Below, in pieces: positions 45,331-54,667 of a DNA stretch of 64,000 nucleotides. Source of the stretch: Paenibacillus sp. (GTDB lineage: Bacteria > Bacillota > Bacilli > Paenibacillales > YIM-B00363); assembly GCF_035645195.1 (NCBI RefSeq), contig NZ_DASQNA010000027.1, positions 62,001-126,000 of the forward strand, written 5' to 3'. The notes under the pieces are model-generated. The model had not been told where the DNA came from. It searched no databases and was given only the letters and a program-made list of their open reading frames with translations. The position numbers and the translations under genes are program-made. Every line of letters begins with the position of its first letter. Within the stretch, counting starts at the first letter, position 1.

Positions 45331-46959
45331 TTACTCGTTGATGAAGCCTGCGTTTACCAAGAAACGTTGGATCATCGTGGAAGCTTCTGCGCGCGTCGCC
45401 GTTTTCACAGCGCCGAACGAACCGTCCTCGTAGCCTTCTACGATGCCGGCATTGATTGCAGCCGCGATTTCAGCGCGAGCCCAAACGATGCTGCTAGCAT
45501 CCTTAACACCAGCGAGGATGGAGGAAACTTGGCTTGCGTTTACGGACAACTCCGTACCAGCGAATGCGCTAGCGCGAACGACCATCGCTGCGAGTTCTTC
45601 GCGAGTGATGACCTTGTTCGGCTGGAACGTACCGTCTTCGTAACCGTTGACGATACCAGCTTCAGCTGCAAGCGCTACTGCGCCAGCGAACCAATCGTTG
45701 GACGAAACGTCCGAGAAGTTCGCTTCGCCAGCTGCTTTACCGCTCAGGCCGAGGGCGCGAACGATCAGCGTAGCGAATTCCGCACGAGTGATTTGACGGT
45801 CCGGACCGAAGGTGCCGTTCTCGTAGCCTTCAACGATGAGCTTGTTAGCCATCGTTTCGACATACGATTGAGCCCAGTGGCCGTTCACGTCAGCGAAGCT
45901 GTTGTCGAGTTCGAGAACAACGTAGATGGAGTTCGTCGTGCTCTTCAATGTAGCAACGCCGTCTGCAAACGTAGCAGGAATGAAGGAGAACTCACCAGTT
46001 GCAGGATCGTAAAGTACGCCCGTTGCACTCGAGTCAGCGTCAACGTTGATCGTACGCTCTACGTACGTCGAACCGAAGTCGGAAATCGCAACCGTTTCGT
46101 TACCAGCTACTGCTTCTACGGAGAATTCAACGGAAGCAAGCGCTTCGCCACCGAATTCCTCGGCTGCTGCAGCAACTTCTTCTGCTTCTTCACCTTTCAG
46201 CGCTGCGATGATAACACGGATATCGAGATCCTCTACATCCACGCCAAGCTCTTCAGCCAAAGCGTCGAAGTCGATCGCGGATACAGGGAGCACGTAAGAA
46301 CCAACGCTGCTCTTAACTACAACTACGGCACCTTCCGGAGCGTTACGCAACGCGGATACCGGAAGCGTAGCGGATTCGCCGGAAATCTCAACCGTTACCG
46401 TTGCGCTTTGAGCAAACGCAGCGGAAAGCTGAGAAGCGCTGACGACACCGTTGCTGCCGACCGTGATCACTCCGTTGCTAGGCGTCAGGACAAAGCCCCC
46501 GCCAGTGTTACCGGAAGGCGTAGTGTCGTACACACGCTTCGTTACGGAATCGTAGTAAACGCTATTGGATACCGATTGATATTGCGCGAACAAATCGAGG
46601 TATGTAGCACCCGTGACAGTTTGACTGAAATCGTAATATACGATGCCATTTACAGTGTTGCGGTAAACAGCTTCGTATACCGACCACGTACCGTTGTCAT
46701 TCTTTTCGATTTGCACCCAGATCTTCTTATTTACCGCATCATCGTAGACCGCTTTGGTAACGTAGACCTCACCTGTTACCGTACCATTTTGGTAAGTGAA
46801 AGTACCCAGGTTTACTCCAGCGAAAGCCAAAACTGGGAGGAGAGCCGACAACATCAAAAAAGTTGCCAACAGTCCAGAAGTTTTTCTTAAAAACGATGGT
46901 TTCAAGAACAATTCACTCCTAGTAATAGTGCTATTATTATGATAAGTCTCAGTTTGCAT
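45331..46959 (-). CDS. Probable abundant S-layer-type protein with three SLH domains
   Basis: A 542-residue protein: signal peptide (hydrophobic core LLATFLMLSALLPVLAF, cleavage near residue 48), an N-terminal beta region (YQNGTVTGEVYVTKAVYDD), a domain ~180-360, and three SLH domains ~365-540 (FADVNGHWAQSYVETMANK; FSDVSSNDWFAGAVALAA; KDASSIVWARAEIAAAIN), each with a G-Y-E-[ND]-G-[ST]-F-type element. The ATG at 46959 has an exceptionally strong site (AAAGGAGGTG). Codon choice is narrower and unlike the GC-rich genes. Both points suggest high expression and make this the best candidate for a main surface-layer subunit. The longer frame to 47022 has no ribosome site. Confidence 0.85.
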   Translation of the reverse strand: MQTETYHNNSTITRSELFLKPSFLRKTSGLLATFLMLSALLPVLAFAGVNLGTFTYQNGTVTGEVYVTKAVYDDAVNKKIWVQIEKNDNGTWSVYEAVYRNTVNGIVYYDFSQTVTGATYLDLFAQYQSVSNSVYYDSVTKRVYDTTPSGNTGGGFVLTPSNGVITVGSNGVVSASQLSAAFAQSATVTVEISGESATLPVSALRNAPEGAVVVVKSSVGSYVLPVSAIDFDALAEELGVDVEDLDIRVIIAALKGEEAEEVAAAAEEFGGEALASVEFSVEAVAGNETVAISDFGSTYVERTINVDADSSATGVLYDPATGEFSFIPATFADGVATLKSTTNSIYVVLELDNSFADVNGHWAQSYVETMANKLIVEGYENGTFGPDRQITRAEFATLIVRALGLSGKAAGEANFSDVSSNDWFAGAVALAAEAGIVNGYEDGTFQPNKVITREELAAMVVRASAFAGTELSVNASQVSSILAGVKDASSIVWARAEIAAAINAGIVEGYEDGSFGAVKTATRAEASTMIQRFLVNAGFINE

Positions 46960-47105
46960 ATTGTTTTCACCTCCTTTCAAAGAGAACATGTAGGTTATTT
47001 CACAAGCGTTTAACGATAACATAAATATAATATCACTTTGTAAATAACATTCATAGAGTTGGGTTTACCAAAAAACTATTGTATGGATATGCTTAAGGTT
47101 CTAAT

Positions 47106-49568
47106 TTAGGGAGTAAGTTTAATTTCAACGGGTGATTGGTTAATCATCGCATCGTATCTGTTTTGGTATTCAGAATTTTTTGAAACTAAACCTTGGAGTA
47201 AGTTAGGATCAGGGTCGTTACCAATCTGATGTTGAGCTGCAAGATTTAGCAAGACAATTTCATGATCGATGGGTTCGGTGAGCTCTGGATTGACTAACGG
47301 CATGATAGTTTCCAAGGCGTTTTCGTAAGATCCGGTTAGATAATAAATGTGACTAACGTTAAGAGCTATCGGCTTGGTAACGGAAAAAGGTCTACCTTGG
47401 TATTGTCCTGCGGGAAGATTTTCCAAGGTTGCGATTTTATCGAGCACTTCTGAATATTTTTGAATCGATTTTCTCCAGTACTTTTCCGCCCCTCCAATGT
47501 CATTGGTTTGCAGTTTTGAGTATCCGATCTGGAAAGCGTGGGATATAAAATATTCGTACATTTGGATATCCCATTGATAATTGGATATGTTTTTTTCGAG
47601 CAACTCGAAAGATGCCTCCGACTGGCCACCCGACAGTTGGTATTCCATCAGGAATAGATCCTTATTATAAGGTTCTCGGTTTCTTGCTTCAATGATCGTA
47701 TCTAGTGCCTGCTGTAGATACTGAGGGTCGGAGGTATGTTGGTACGCCTGAGCAAGAAAGTAAGTTTTTTGATAATAAACTTCGGGATGCTTTATTTTGC
47801 TTAATGCTTCGTTGAATGTCTTTATAATTTGCGGGAGTGGATTTGATTCTGCCATCATTTTTCTAGCTTGGGAATAAGTTTGCATTCCCGATAATAAGCT
47901 CACGCTGATGGCGAAAATCACCAATGAAATACTAAATAGGAATCCAGGATAGATAAATCTTTTAACCGATGTTATCGTTTTAACATTCCCTTCTTCCACG
48001 TGAACAAACGGACTAGTAGAAAATGCCCCCAAACAAATAAACGCAATAAATGATAGGTACACGTAACTGAAATCAAAGTCAATTAAACTATGGATGAACA
48101 AACTTAAGAAAATTGAGAAGTAAAGTAGTGTTTTCTGATTATCGAATATCTGATGATTACTGTAACTCCTTATTAGTTGGCGAATCGAGAAAAATAAAAC
48201 TGTGAGCAACGAAACAAGTCCTATCATCCCTGTTTCAACAACCAGTTGGAGTATGAAGTTATGTGCCTGTCTACTTGTATAAGGGTTACCCTGGTATTTC
48301 TCATATAGCTCAGACCATGCGCCACCACCCGCGCCAATAATTGGTTTGTCTTGAATCATTTTAACAGCGTCTTTATAAAATGCAACACGTTCCAATAAAC
48401 TATGTTGTTGTAAGTTGATGTTTTTGATCCTATTTTCCAATGCATCGGGTAACGGAGTCAACAAATGCGGTTGGGTAAAAAGCAAAACTGCCGTTAGCGC
48501 CGAGAGTGCAACTAAAGCAATAGGAACAATGATCCGCTTAAGTATAGGAGAGGAAGTCTCCTCTGCATTTGATGAAAACCACTTCTCAACAACGTAAACG
48601 ATAACTGAAAAAACCAATGAAAGACCTATAAAAATTAACCATGCAATCAAGTAGTTTGTCGGATTATAATTCTGTTGAAGGGCAAGCCCCTTCGCTTCTA
48701 TCACCTTGTACGTCACAAAAGAAATAATTGCGTTGCTAAAAAGATAAATAAGAAACTTATACTGTTTTTTTAGATGTAGAAACGGCAAAATCATTACTAT
48801 AACGATTGGTGCAATTAAATATGCCCCTCTAGATAGCGTCAAAAGGAGTGAGACAACTATGGGAGTTACCATAAAAGCACAGATTATTTGTAGTTTGAAT
48901 TTATTAGATTGAACCAAAAACAATAAAGATGCAATCCAAAGCGCAATCAAGAAAGCCGCATAGCTATTAGAGTATTGAAACACAGAGGTCAACCTTGCAC
49001 CCTCGTACCCGTACATTACAGCATCAGTGTAAACTTTTGAAGATGTGAAAGGATCGTTGGACCAATCGATTAACCCAAAAAATGACGCATTGCCAAACCA
49101 GTTTGCCATACCGAATAATACGACCAAGTAACCTGATGAAAAAATGACCGTTAACAACGTTCTACTTCCAATATCGGATTGATTCCAATGCAACCCAATA
49201 AGAAAGCCAACTGCTAGGATCAATGCAATAAGAAAAGAAATATTAGAATTTGATTGAGATGCCGGTTGCATTGTGGAAATTAAATAACTTAAAGGAATTA
49301 ACCATATCGCCGACTTCCACACCCCTGACTTCCAATCCCATTTTGCGAAATAAATGGAATAAATAGCGATACAAAAAAGAATTATAGAGACCCAAAGCGC
49401 TGTGTTAAGGATCGGGGTTAAAAAGGTCAATCCTTCACCGTTAAAGAGACCTCTAGAGAAAGGCGAAATTAGCAGAACCCCTGCAAGTACGAAGGAAGCT
49501 ACCCAAAAGTTGATGGATTTTCTCACCTCCATATTTTGTTTAGAAGTTCTAATTACACTGGTTCCCAT
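47106..49568 (-). CDS. Wzy-like O-antigen polymerase/ligase family protein with TPR-like tail
   Basis: An 820-residue protein. The first ~570 residues have about thirteen membrane helices, and a Wzy_C-type loop GAGGGAWSELYEKYQGNP followed by SRQAHNFILQLVVETGMIGL near 400-440. After the last helix (~545-565) the remaining ~250 residues are helical repeats resembling TPRs (YYQKTYFLAQAYQHTSDPQY; LNVSHIYYLTGSYENALE). It probably joins repeat units into polymer. It points opposite to the flanking polysaccharide genes. ATG follows AAAGGAG. Confidence 0.85.
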   Translation of the reverse strand: MGTSVIRTSKQNMEVRKSINFWVASFVLAGVLLISPFSRGLFNGEGLTFLTPILNTALWVSIILFCIAIYSIYFAKWDWKSGVWKSAIWLIPLSYLISTMQPASQSNSNISFLIALILAVGFLIGLHWNQSDIGSRTLLTVIFSSGYLVVLFGMANWFGNASFFGLIDWSNDPFTSSKVYTDAVMYGYEGARLTSVFQYSNSYAAFLIALWIASLLFLVQSNKFKLQIICAFMVTPIVVSLLLTLSRGAYLIAPIVIVMILPFLHLKKQYKFLIYLFSNAIISFVTYKVIEAKGLALQQNYNPTNYLIAWLIFIGLSLVFSVIVYVVEKWFSSNAEETSSPILKRIIVPIALVALSALTAVLLFTQPHLLTPLPDALENRIKNINLQQHSLLERVAFYKDAVKMIQDKPIIGAGGGAWSELYEKYQGNPYTSRQAHNFILQLVVETGMIGLVSLLTVLFFSIRQLIRSYSNHQIFDNQKTLLYFSIFLSLFIHSLIDFDFSYVYLSFIAFICLGAFSTSPFVHVEEGNVKTITSVKRFIYPGFLFSISLVIFAISVSLLSGMQTYSQARKMMAESNPLPQIIKTFNEALSKIKHPEVYYQKTYFLAQAYQHTSDPQYLQQALDTIIEARNREPYNKDLFLMEYQLSGGQSEASFELLEKNISNYQWDIQMYEYFISHAFQIGYSKLQTNDIGGAEKYWRKSIQKYSEVLDKIATLENLPAGQYQGRPFSVTKPIALNVSHIYYLTGSYENALETIMPLVNPELTEPIDHEIVLLNLAAQHQIGNDPDPNLLQGLVSKNSEYQNRYDAMINQSPVEIKLTP

Positions 49569-49732
49569 TTTGATAAACTCCTTTTGTAAGATCGTTTACA
49601 ATAAATACAATTATCCGGATGAATAGATTTTGACTTTTTCGTCTGTTAGAATAAAAATACCTTAACTATATAAAAGATACACTTTCGCACTACGCTAGGG
49701 CAAGGCTTATAGGAAATCGGAGGAGATTATCG

Positions 49733-50746
49733 ATGCAAGACGAAATCAACCTGAAGGCATTCATCACTTTACTTTGGTTGAAGAGGAAAATTATTGCAAC
49801 AGTAACATTTGTTGGATTGTCGACGTCTGTTTTGTTGGCTTTTGTGCTTCCAGAAACTTATGAAACAGAGACGCTGGTGATGGTAAATGAGATTGAAGAT
49901 GTAAAAAGAAACTATAGTGCGATTGCCGAACAAGTGAAGAGTAATTTCATCCTAAATAAACTGATGGTCTCTTTGGAACTAGACAAGGAGGGATATACTC
50001 TTAACGGCTTGAAGGATAATATCCAAGTGTCACCAAGCGCGGATGGTGCTTCCGTTACTTTGAAAGTTACCGGTACATCGAAAAAAATAGTATCAAACGT
50101 GGCAAACAGCTTGGCTAACGAGATGGCGACAATCATTCAAATTTCGTCCATGTTAGACTCGACTATTTTAAACAAAAAGAGGTTAAGGGAAGTTGAGGAT
50201 GAACTTACAGTTGCTCTAATGGAACTTGATCAGATCAACAAAGAGCTGGAGACGACTGAAAAAGTTTTAGTGACCAAAAAATCTTTGACTGACGAAAACT
50301 TCCTGCTAGATGTCAGTATGGATGAAACCGAACGCTCGGCCTCTGCCGTAGGTGGTATAGAGTATTCGGACGAGGAAATCAACCCGGTATATACGGCGCT
50401 TAAAGGAAAGCAGGCCGAAACTTCCATATTAATTACCAAGTTGGAAACGGAAAAGGAATATCTCCAAAGCAAGATTACGACGGACGAACAGAAAATAGCC
50501 GAGTTGCAATCGCAACAACGCTCTTCCGAAGCCGTTGGTTATGGCAATTATTCCAACAAGAATAACGCAATATTTATTATTCCTTCGCAAGAAAATCTTG
50601 AAGCAATAAGCCCTAAAAAATCGGTTGTCGTCGCTTTGGGGCTTATCCTATCCTTCGGTTTAGCCGTCCTAATCGTATTGCTGATTGCACTGTTTAAACG
50701 TGATTCAAACTTTGCAGATGCGGCAACCAATACATTCTCTGGTTAG
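49733..50746 (+). CDS. Second Wzz-type chain-length determinant with coiled coil
   Basis: The 337-residue protein has two membrane helices (~16-38 and ~297-318) and a long extracytoplasmic part containing a coiled coil (~145-260). NLKAFITLLWLKRKIIATV opens the Wzz domain, and SPKKSVVVALGLILSFGLAV gives the conserved proline-containing entry to helix two. It is longer than the CapA-type protein at 38634, closer to classical Wzz proteins. No kinase follows. It is divergent from the Wzy-like gene and 16 bp upstream of the initiating transferase. GGAGGAG precedes the ATG. Confidence 0.87.
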   Translation: MQDEINLKAFITLLWLKRKIIATVTFVGLSTSVLLAFVLPETYETETLVMVNEIEDVKRNYSAIAEQVKSNFILNKLMVSLELDKEGYTLNGLKDNIQVSPSADGASVTLKVTGTSKKIVSNVANSLANEMATIIQISSMLDSTILNKKRLREVEDELTVALMELDQINKELETTEKVLVTKKSLTDENFLLDVSMDETERSASAVGGIEYSDEEINPVYTALKGKQAETSILITKLETEKEYLQSKITTDEQKIAELQSQQRSSEAVGYGNYSNKNNAIFIIPSQENLEAISPKKSVVVALGLILSFGLAVLIVLLIALFKRDSNFADAATNTFSG

Positions 50747-50761
50747 GGAAAGGGAATTCGC

Positions 50762-52216
50762 ATGCAAACACAAGTAGACTTTAGTTTATTAGAATCTTTA
50801 GCGCGCAGTAAAAAACGTTCGGCAGCCTTACTATCTATTATTAATGTTGTATTGACTTGCATAGAGTTTATTCTCTATGCGGGCGGGTTTTATTGGCTAT
50901 ACTACTGGAGGGTTATAGCGCAGTTTCCAAACGGACCCCAGGAGTTGTTTTTCTTGGCTGAATATCTGTTTTTATTTGTGGTAATACATGTTTGTTTTAT
51001 AGCCCTTTTGATTGATAAAGGGATTTTCCGGTTGGAACGTCAACGAAGTCTGATTGATGAACTGTTTTTAATAATCAAGAGTGCGTTCTTATCATACATG
51101 TTTGCAATTGGACTTATGTTTATTCTTCAAACTAGCGTTGTATATTCAAGGCTGCATTTGCTTATCTATTTCTTTATCATGATTTTCATCGCGACAGTTT
51201 TTCGATCAGCTAAAGCTCTAATTCTCGCGAAGTTATCGAAAAACGAAAGGTACGTCCGTAACGTCCTTATTGTTGGCGCCGGCAGGATAGGGGAGCAAGT
51301 GAAAGCTTTCTTGCTGGGCCGGAAAAACATGGGATACAACTTAGTAGGAATGCTCGACGACCACAAAGAAGGGGATTGCATTATAGGGACCTTGGATGAT
51401 TTAGAGCAGCAGTTGTGGGACAGGGGTGTCCATGAAGTGTACATCACTATTCCATCAGAAAAGAAGGTCATTCATGATCTGCTGATGAGAATTAGAAAAT
51501 ACGATGTACAAATTAAAGTGATTCCCGAAATGTATGACTATCTGCCTGGTACTGTTAACTACGAAAAGAACGATGCATTCCCTTATATGGAGTTTTACAA
51601 AAGTCCCCTTCGGGGAATGAAATTTTATGGTAAACGTCTGTTCGATATTATTGTTTCGTTGATCGGGATTATATTGTGTTTGCCCGTATTTAGCGTTATT
51701 GCGTTGTTAATAAAGCTAGATTCGAAGGGCCCCGTAATTTTTAAGCAAAAGAGGATTGGACAACATGGGGTGCCTTTCCAGATGTATAAATTTCGGTCTA
51801 TGGTCGTAGACGCGGAAGAACTGAAAGCGAAGTTGGTAAGTCAGAATGAAGCCGACGGTCCGGTGTTTAAAATCAAAAGCGATCCTAGGGTTACGCGTGT
51901 CGGGCATTTTATTAGAAAGTATTCCCTCGACGAGTTACCTCAACTTTTTAATGTTTTGTTTGGGAGTATGAGCTTGATCGGGCCCAGACCACCGCTTCCC
52001 CAGGAAGTGGAGCAGTACAGCGATCATCAGTGGAGACGACTCGATTTACTTCCAGGGATCACAGGGCTGTGGCAAGTCAGCGGTCGAAGCGATTTGAGCT
52101 TTGAAGAATGGGTGTCTTTGGACATTTACTACATCCAGCATTGGAGCTTTGGGTTGGATCTTAAAATATTACTTAGAACAGTACCTGTAGTTCTTTTTAG
52201 CAAAGGGGCTTACTAA
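50762..52216 (+). CDS. Polyprenyl-phosphate sugar-1-phosphate transferase (WcaJ/PssY-type)
   Basis: A 484-residue initiating enzyme that places the first sugar-phosphate on undecaprenyl phosphate. Four N-terminal helices (~25-135) and a Rossmann-like domain (NVLIVGAGRIGEQVKAFLL near 160) precede the catalytic bacterial sugar transferase domain: KRLFDIIVSLIGIILCLPVF near 295, KFRSMVVDAEEL near 345, and SLDELPQLFNVLFGSMSLIG followed by PRPPLP near 395-415. It heads the run of assembly genes in which neighbours overlap or nearly touch. Confidence 0.95.
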   Translation: MQTQVDFSLLESLARSKKRSAALLSIINVVLTCIEFILYAGGFYWLYYWRVIAQFPNGPQELFFLAEYLFLFVVIHVCFIALLIDKGIFRLERQRSLIDELFLIIKSAFLSYMFAIGLMFILQTSVVYSRLHLLIYFFIMIFIATVFRSAKALILAKLSKNERYVRNVLIVGAGRIGEQVKAFLLGRKNMGYNLVGMLDDHKEGDCIIGTLDDLEQQLWDRGVHEVYITIPSEKKVIHDLLMRIRKYDVQIKVIPEMYDYLPGTVNYEKNDAFPYMEFYKSPLRGMKFYGKRLFDIIVSLIGIILCLPVFSVIALLIKLDSKGPVIFKQKRIGQHGVPFQMYKFRSMVVDAEELKAKLVSQNEADGPVFKIKSDPRVTRVGHFIRKYSLDELPQLFNVLFGSMSLIGPRPPLPQEVEQYSDHQWRRLDLLPGITGLWQVSGRSDLSFEEWVSLDIYYIQHWSFGLDLKILLRTVPVVLFSKGAY

Positions 52217-52234
52217 TACTCGGGGGTGCACATT

Positions 52235-53035
52235 GTGAAGGTTGTAATATTAGCGGGTGGTTTTGGTACAAGGATTAGCGAAGAATCGCATTTGAAACCC
52301 AAACCGATGATCGAAATCGGTGGAAAGCCGATTCTATGGCATATTATGAAATCATATTCCCATTATGGTTTTAACGATTTTGTGATTTGTTTAGGGTACA
52401 AAGGGTATTATATTAAGGAATATTTTGCTCATTATTTTTTACATGAATCCGATGTAACCTTTGACTTTAGGAATAATAACGATCGCATAATCCATAACCA
52501 TTCCGCCGAGCCTTGGCGGGTAACATTGGTCGACACCGGTATGGATACAATGACGGGTGGGCGCGTCAAAAGGGTCCAGCCTTACATCGGAAACGAAACG
52601 TTTATGATGACATACGGGGATGGAGTGGCTGACGTCAATATAACTGATTTAGTCAGATATCATAAAACCCATGGTAAGTTAGCAACTGTTACTTCGACGC
52701 AACCTGGCGGAAGATTTGGAGCGCTAGATCTGGATGGAAGCAGCCAAGTGTTGGGTTTTCAAGAAAAGCCGAAGGGTGACGGAGCTTGGATTAATGCGGG
52801 ATATTTTGTTCTAGAGCCTGAGGTGTTTAATTACATTGATGGAGACAGTACCATTTTTGAGAAAGAGCCTCTTGAAAATTTGGCCAGAGACGGAGAATTA
52901 GTCGCCTATAAACACCAAGGCTTCTGGCAACCTATGGACACATTACGGGACAAAACTCTTCTGGAATCCTTGTGGCAAAGCAAAAAGAGCCCGTGGAAAG
53001 TATGGGGAGAAAAGGGTAAAACGGTGAATGTATGA
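52235..53035 (+). CDS. rfbF: Glucose-1-phosphate cytidylyltransferase
   Basis: Makes CDP-glucose from CTP and glucose-1-phosphate, the first step to CDP-deoxyhexoses. The 266-residue protein has the nucleotide-binding GGFGTRISEESHLKPKPM and the family-specific DVTFDFRNNNDRIIHNH, TYGDGVADVNI and GFQEKPKGDGAWINAGYFV stretches. GTG 52235 is favoured because CGGGGGTG then lies at normal spacing; GTG 52226 overlaps that site. Its stop overlaps the rfbG start (ATGA). Confidence 0.96.
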   Translation: MKVVILAGGFGTRISEESHLKPKPMIEIGGKPILWHIMKSYSHYGFNDFVICLGYKGYYIKEYFAHYFLHESDVTFDFRNNNDRIIHNHSAEPWRVTLVDTGMDTMTGGRVKRVQPYIGNETFMMTYGDGVADVNITDLVRYHKTHGKLATVTSTQPGGRFGALDLDGSSQVLGFQEKPKGDGAWINAGYFVLEPEVFNYIDGDSTIFEKEPLENLARDGELVAYKHQGFWQPMDTLRDKTLLESLWQSKKSPWKVWGEKGKTVNV

Positions 53036-54114
53036 TTAATAATGCGTTCTGGTCAGGGAAAAAAGTTTTTCTTACTGGGCATACTGGCTTCAAAGGCGCT
53101 TGGTTATGCCTTTGGTTGCATAGTCTTGGCGCGAAGGTTACCGGTTATGCGTTGCAACCCCCATCAAAACCGAATTTATTTGAATTGGCAAGGGTAGACG
53201 AGTTGATTTATTCTGTAATCGGAGATATCACGGATGGACCGTTTTTGAAGAAAGCGATGATGGAAGCCGATCCGGATATCGTCATTCATATGGCGGCACA
53301 ACCCCTGGTCAGGGAGTCGTACCTCTTACCCGTAGAGACTTATGCTACGAATGTTATGGGGACAGTTCATCTTCTAGAAGCCGTCAGAAGTTGCCGGAAC
53401 GTTAAAGCGGTTGTGAATGTGACGACGGATAAATGTTACGAGAATAAGGAATGGGTTTGGGGATACCGTGAAAACGAACCCATGGGTGGCTACGACCCTT
53501 ATTCGAACAGTAAAGCCTGCTCTGAATTGGTGACGTCCGCATATAGGAGTTCTTATTTTAATCCAAGCAAATATGAAGAACACGGGGTTGCGCTGGCATC
53601 CGCAAGAGCGGGTAACGTGATCGGCGGGGGAGATTGGGCTACGGACAGGCTGATACCTGATTGTGTTCGTTCACTGTTAAATGGCGAAAAAATCGTTATT
53701 AGAAATCCAAGCGCTATTAGGCCTTGGCAGCATGTTTTGGAACCGCTCAGCGGTTACCTATTGCTTGCTGAAAAGCTATTCGAGGGTAACGGCAAATATG
53801 CGGAAGGTTGGAATTTCGGTCCGAACGACGATGACGCCAAACCGGTCGAGTGGATTGTGCGGAAATTGTGTGAAAAATGGCCCGATTCAGCTGGTTATAA
53901 TGTTGATAACAACCCACATCCACATGAAGCTAATTTCTTAAAGTTGGATTGCTCTAAAGCTAAAACAGTTTTGGGATGGCATCCGGCTTGGAGTCTCGAT
54001 GAGGCGCTTAGTCAAATACTCAAATGGGTATATGCATATCGGGATGGGGAAGACATGAGGAAGATATCCATGGAACAAATTGCAGAGTATACGAGGACGA
54101 AAACATATGTTTGA
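53032..54114 (+). CDS. rfbG: CDP-glucose 4,6-dehydratase
   Basis: Converts CDP-glucose to CDP-4-keto-6-deoxyglucose. The 360-residue extended SDR has the characteristic LTGHTGFKGAWLCLWLHSLG at the N-terminus, MAAQPLVRESY near residue 86, the catalytic Y-x-x-x-K in YDPYSNSKACSE near 160, and RPWQHVLEPLSGYL near 235, specific to this enzyme. It is coupled to rfbF, and the RmlC-like gene begins inside its last codons. Confidence 0.96.
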   Translation: MINNAFWSGKKVFLTGHTGFKGAWLCLWLHSLGAKVTGYALQPPSKPNLFELARVDELIYSVIGDITDGPFLKKAMMEADPDIVIHMAAQPLVRESYLLPVETYATNVMGTVHLLEAVRSCRNVKAVVNVTTDKCYENKEWVWGYRENEPMGGYDPYSNSKACSELVTSAYRSSYFNPSKYEEHGVALASARAGNVIGGGDWATDRLIPDCVRSLLNGEKIVIRNPSAIRPWQHVLEPLSGYLLLAEKLFEGNGKYAEGWNFGPNDDDAKPVEWIVRKLCEKWPDSAGYNVDNNPHPHEANFLKLDCSKAKTVLGWHPAWSLDEALSQILKWVYAYRDGEDMRKISMEQIAEYTRTKTYV

Positions 54115-54652
54115 ACTTAAAAAGACGATCTTTGACGGTTGCTACGAAATGATCCCCCGCGTCCTATCGGACCAACGGGGGAAATTCATAAAAACATTTC
54201 ATAGCATTGCATTCTCAACTTTGGGACTTGATTTCCAATCACAGGAAGAGTACTATTCTGTGTCACACAAGAACGTGATCCGCGGGCTCCATTTCCAGAT
54301 TCCGCCGATGGACCATAAAAAAATAGTCTACTGCGTATCAGGAGAAGTATTGGACGTTGTCGTCGACCTTAGGGTCGGTTCACCGACCTATGGTCAATTT
54401 CAAATGTTTGAACTTAATGAGGCTAAGGCGAATATGATCTACATCCCGAGCGGGTTAGCACATGGATTCCTTACTTTAAGCGAATCCGCGATTTTATTGT
54501 ACAAAGTGACGTCAGTCTATTCACCAGAGCATGATGGAGGAATTCATTGGAATTCCATTGGGATCCCTTGGGGGGTTGATCGACCGATCATTTCGGATCG
54601 AGACAAATCTTTTCCGAGTCTGGTGGACTTCGAAAGTCCATTTACATTTTAA
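54107..54652 (+). CDS. RmlC-like sugar-nucleotide epimerase (possible AscE role)
   Basis: A 181-residue cupin-fold epimerase of the dTDP-4-dehydrorhamnose 3,5-epimerase family. RGLHFQ places the catalytic histidine at residue 62, with K72 in DHKKIVY and the conserved VSGEVLDVVVDLRVGSPTYG following. Between rfbG and an SDR gene, and with rfbH in the same locus, it may act on a CDP-linked 4-keto sugar, as AscE does in CDP-ascarylose synthesis. A normal dTDP-rhamnose role is less likely because rmlA, rmlB and rmlD are not seen. ATG 54107 overlaps the rfbG stop by 8 bp behind a GAGGA site. Confidence 0.88.
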   Translation: MFELKKTIFDGCYEMIPRVLSDQRGKFIKTFHSIAFSTLGLDFQSQEEYYSVSHKNVIRGLHFQIPPMDHKKIVYCVSGEVLDVVVDLRVGSPTYGQFQMFELNEAKANMIYIPSGLAHGFLTLSESAILLYKVTSVYSPEHDGGIHWNSIGIPWGVDRPIISDRDKSFPSLVDFESPFTF

Positions 54653-54667
54653 TAGGGGATTGCGGAT

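Noticed and set aside
54080-54106. Longer start for the RmlC-like gene
   Set aside because: The extra residues lie inside rfbG, lack a ribosome site and precede the conserved N-terminus.
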